From assembly GCF_964186585.1 (NCBI RefSeq), contig NZ_OZ075067.1:2542001-2606000 (forward strand): 64,000 bases of DNA, in the 5' to 3' direction. This document shows, one piece after another, positions 63,504 to 64,000 of this stretch (its first letter is position 1; the number at the start of each line of letters is the position of its first letter). Made by a program: the position numbers and the translations under genes. The DNA is from Microbacterium sp. MM2322 (GTDB lineage: Bacteria; Actinomycetota; Actinomycetes; Actinomycetales; Microbacteriaceae). The notes under the pieces are model-generated. The model saw only the letters and a program-made list of their open reading frames with translations. It was not told the origin of the DNA and ran no database searches.

Positions 63504-64000
63504 GTGTCCCCCGCTTCATCTCACCATTCCCCCACCCGCACCCTCGTCTCCGCGACCGGACCCGCCGGCAACATCGGCGACGCGCTCATCCGCCGCGAAG
63601 CACTCGCGTGGGCCGTCGGGACGTCGGATGAGCTCATCGTCTACGTGGGCGACGCGCCCGACGTCTGGCTGCATCAGCTGGGCGTCCCCTCCGGCACCCG
63701 CGTCCTCCGCTCCAAACGGAGCGTCGGCCGCTGGCTGTGGCTGATCGCGACCGCGCCGCGCCACCCCGTTCTCATGTTCGAGTCCGGCGAGATCCCGCTC
63801 GACCGCGGCAATGTCCTCCGCGAACTCGTCTTCCTCGCTGAAACAGTCCTCGTACGGCTGAAGGGCGGCATCGTCGTCCGCCCGCCGCGCGGCATCCGGG
63901 CACCCACTCAGCCAGCCGGGGCCCTCCACGCGCTCGCGGCGCGATGGTCGCAGTTCGCCCTCTGGCGGGATGCCGAGAGTGCCGCTCTCGCGAAGGGAAC
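63504..64000 (+). CDS. Polysaccharide pyruvyl transferase-like protein (partial)
   Basis: The frame runs from GTG at 63504 off the right edge, giving about 165 residues. The start LVSATGPAGNIGDALIRREAL resembles the N-terminus of CsaB/WcaK-type pyruvyl transferases, where an NxGD motif begins the fold. The family adds pyruvate ketals to surface glycans, which suits this locus. With only the first third present, the call is tentative. Confidence 0.6.
   Translation, partial: MSPASSHHSPTRTLVSATGPAGNIGDALIRREALAWAVGTSDELIVYVGDAPDVWLHQLGVPSGTRVLRSKRSVGRWLWLIATAPRHPVLMFESGEIPLDRGNVLRELVFLAETVLVRLKGGIVVRPPRGIRAPTQPAGALHALAARWSQFALWRDAESAALAKG

Overview
The window is GC-rich actinobacterial DNA. Gene order, composition and protein style (long Ala/Pro-rich linkers, GTG starts, leaderless-looking promoters, an S10-spc-alpha ribosomal region without rpsN or rpsD) point to Microbacteriaceae and most likely Microbacterium. 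That placement is inference; there is no rRNA gene to confirm it. I see no tRNA, rRNA, CRISPR array, insertion sequence or prophage.

Layout. (1) About 1-8.3 kb is a signalling block around an exopolysaccharide-initiating glycosyl-phosphotransferase: a membrane kinase, a stand-alone receiver, two HisKA kinases and a membrane protein with a decayed GGDEF domain. (2) About 8.3-18 kb is a cell-envelope glycan block: a DUF4012 protein, two paralogous short secreted/anchored proteins, an EEP hydrolase, a GH6 cellulase, an OmpR-type regulator, a processive family-2 glycosyltransferase and two related lipoproteins. It resembles a cellulose-like glycan synthase locus with its own endoglucanase. (3) About 18-23 kb holds truA, a PfkB kinase, a double-Usp protein and an OafA-type O-acyltransferase with an SGNH tail. 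(4) About 23-39.7 kb, all on the minus strand, is the ribosomal region: rpsJ to rplO, then secY-adk-map-dsbA-like, then infA-rpmJ-rpsM-rpsK-rpoA-rplQ. A good sigma-A-type promoter lies upstream of rpsJ. (5) About 39.7-64 kb is a second surface-polysaccharide locus: another glycosyl-phosphotransferase, another DUF4012 protein, a clan GH-A-like glycosidase, a Wzm/Wzt (TagG/TagH)-type exporter, a GT2-GT4 fusion, a three-GT2 protein of about 1555 residues, a further GT2, UDP-galactopyranose mutase, a hexapeptide acyltransferase, an 806-residue protein ending in a GT11 fucosyltransferase domain, gmd and fcl for GDP-L-fucose, a Dabb protein and the start of a pyruvyl-transferase-like gene.

How it fits together. 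The second locus can be read as a pathway. The phosphotransferase starts a lipid-linked glycan and the GT2/GT4 enzymes extend it. Glf supplies Galf, Gmd and Fcl supply GDP-fucose, and the GT11 domain adds fucose. Acetyl and pyruvyl groups may decorate the chain, and the ABC pair exports it. A phosphotransferase, a DUF4012 protein and a glycosidase occur on both sides of the ribosomal operon, suggesting two parallel envelope-glycan systems. The most unusual items are the GT11 fusion, the triple-GT2 protein, the GT2/GH6/twin-lipoprotein block, a possible three-way-junction RNA between rpmJ and rpsM, an attenuator-like hairpin before one secreted-protein gene, and a recurrent leaderless promoter pattern.
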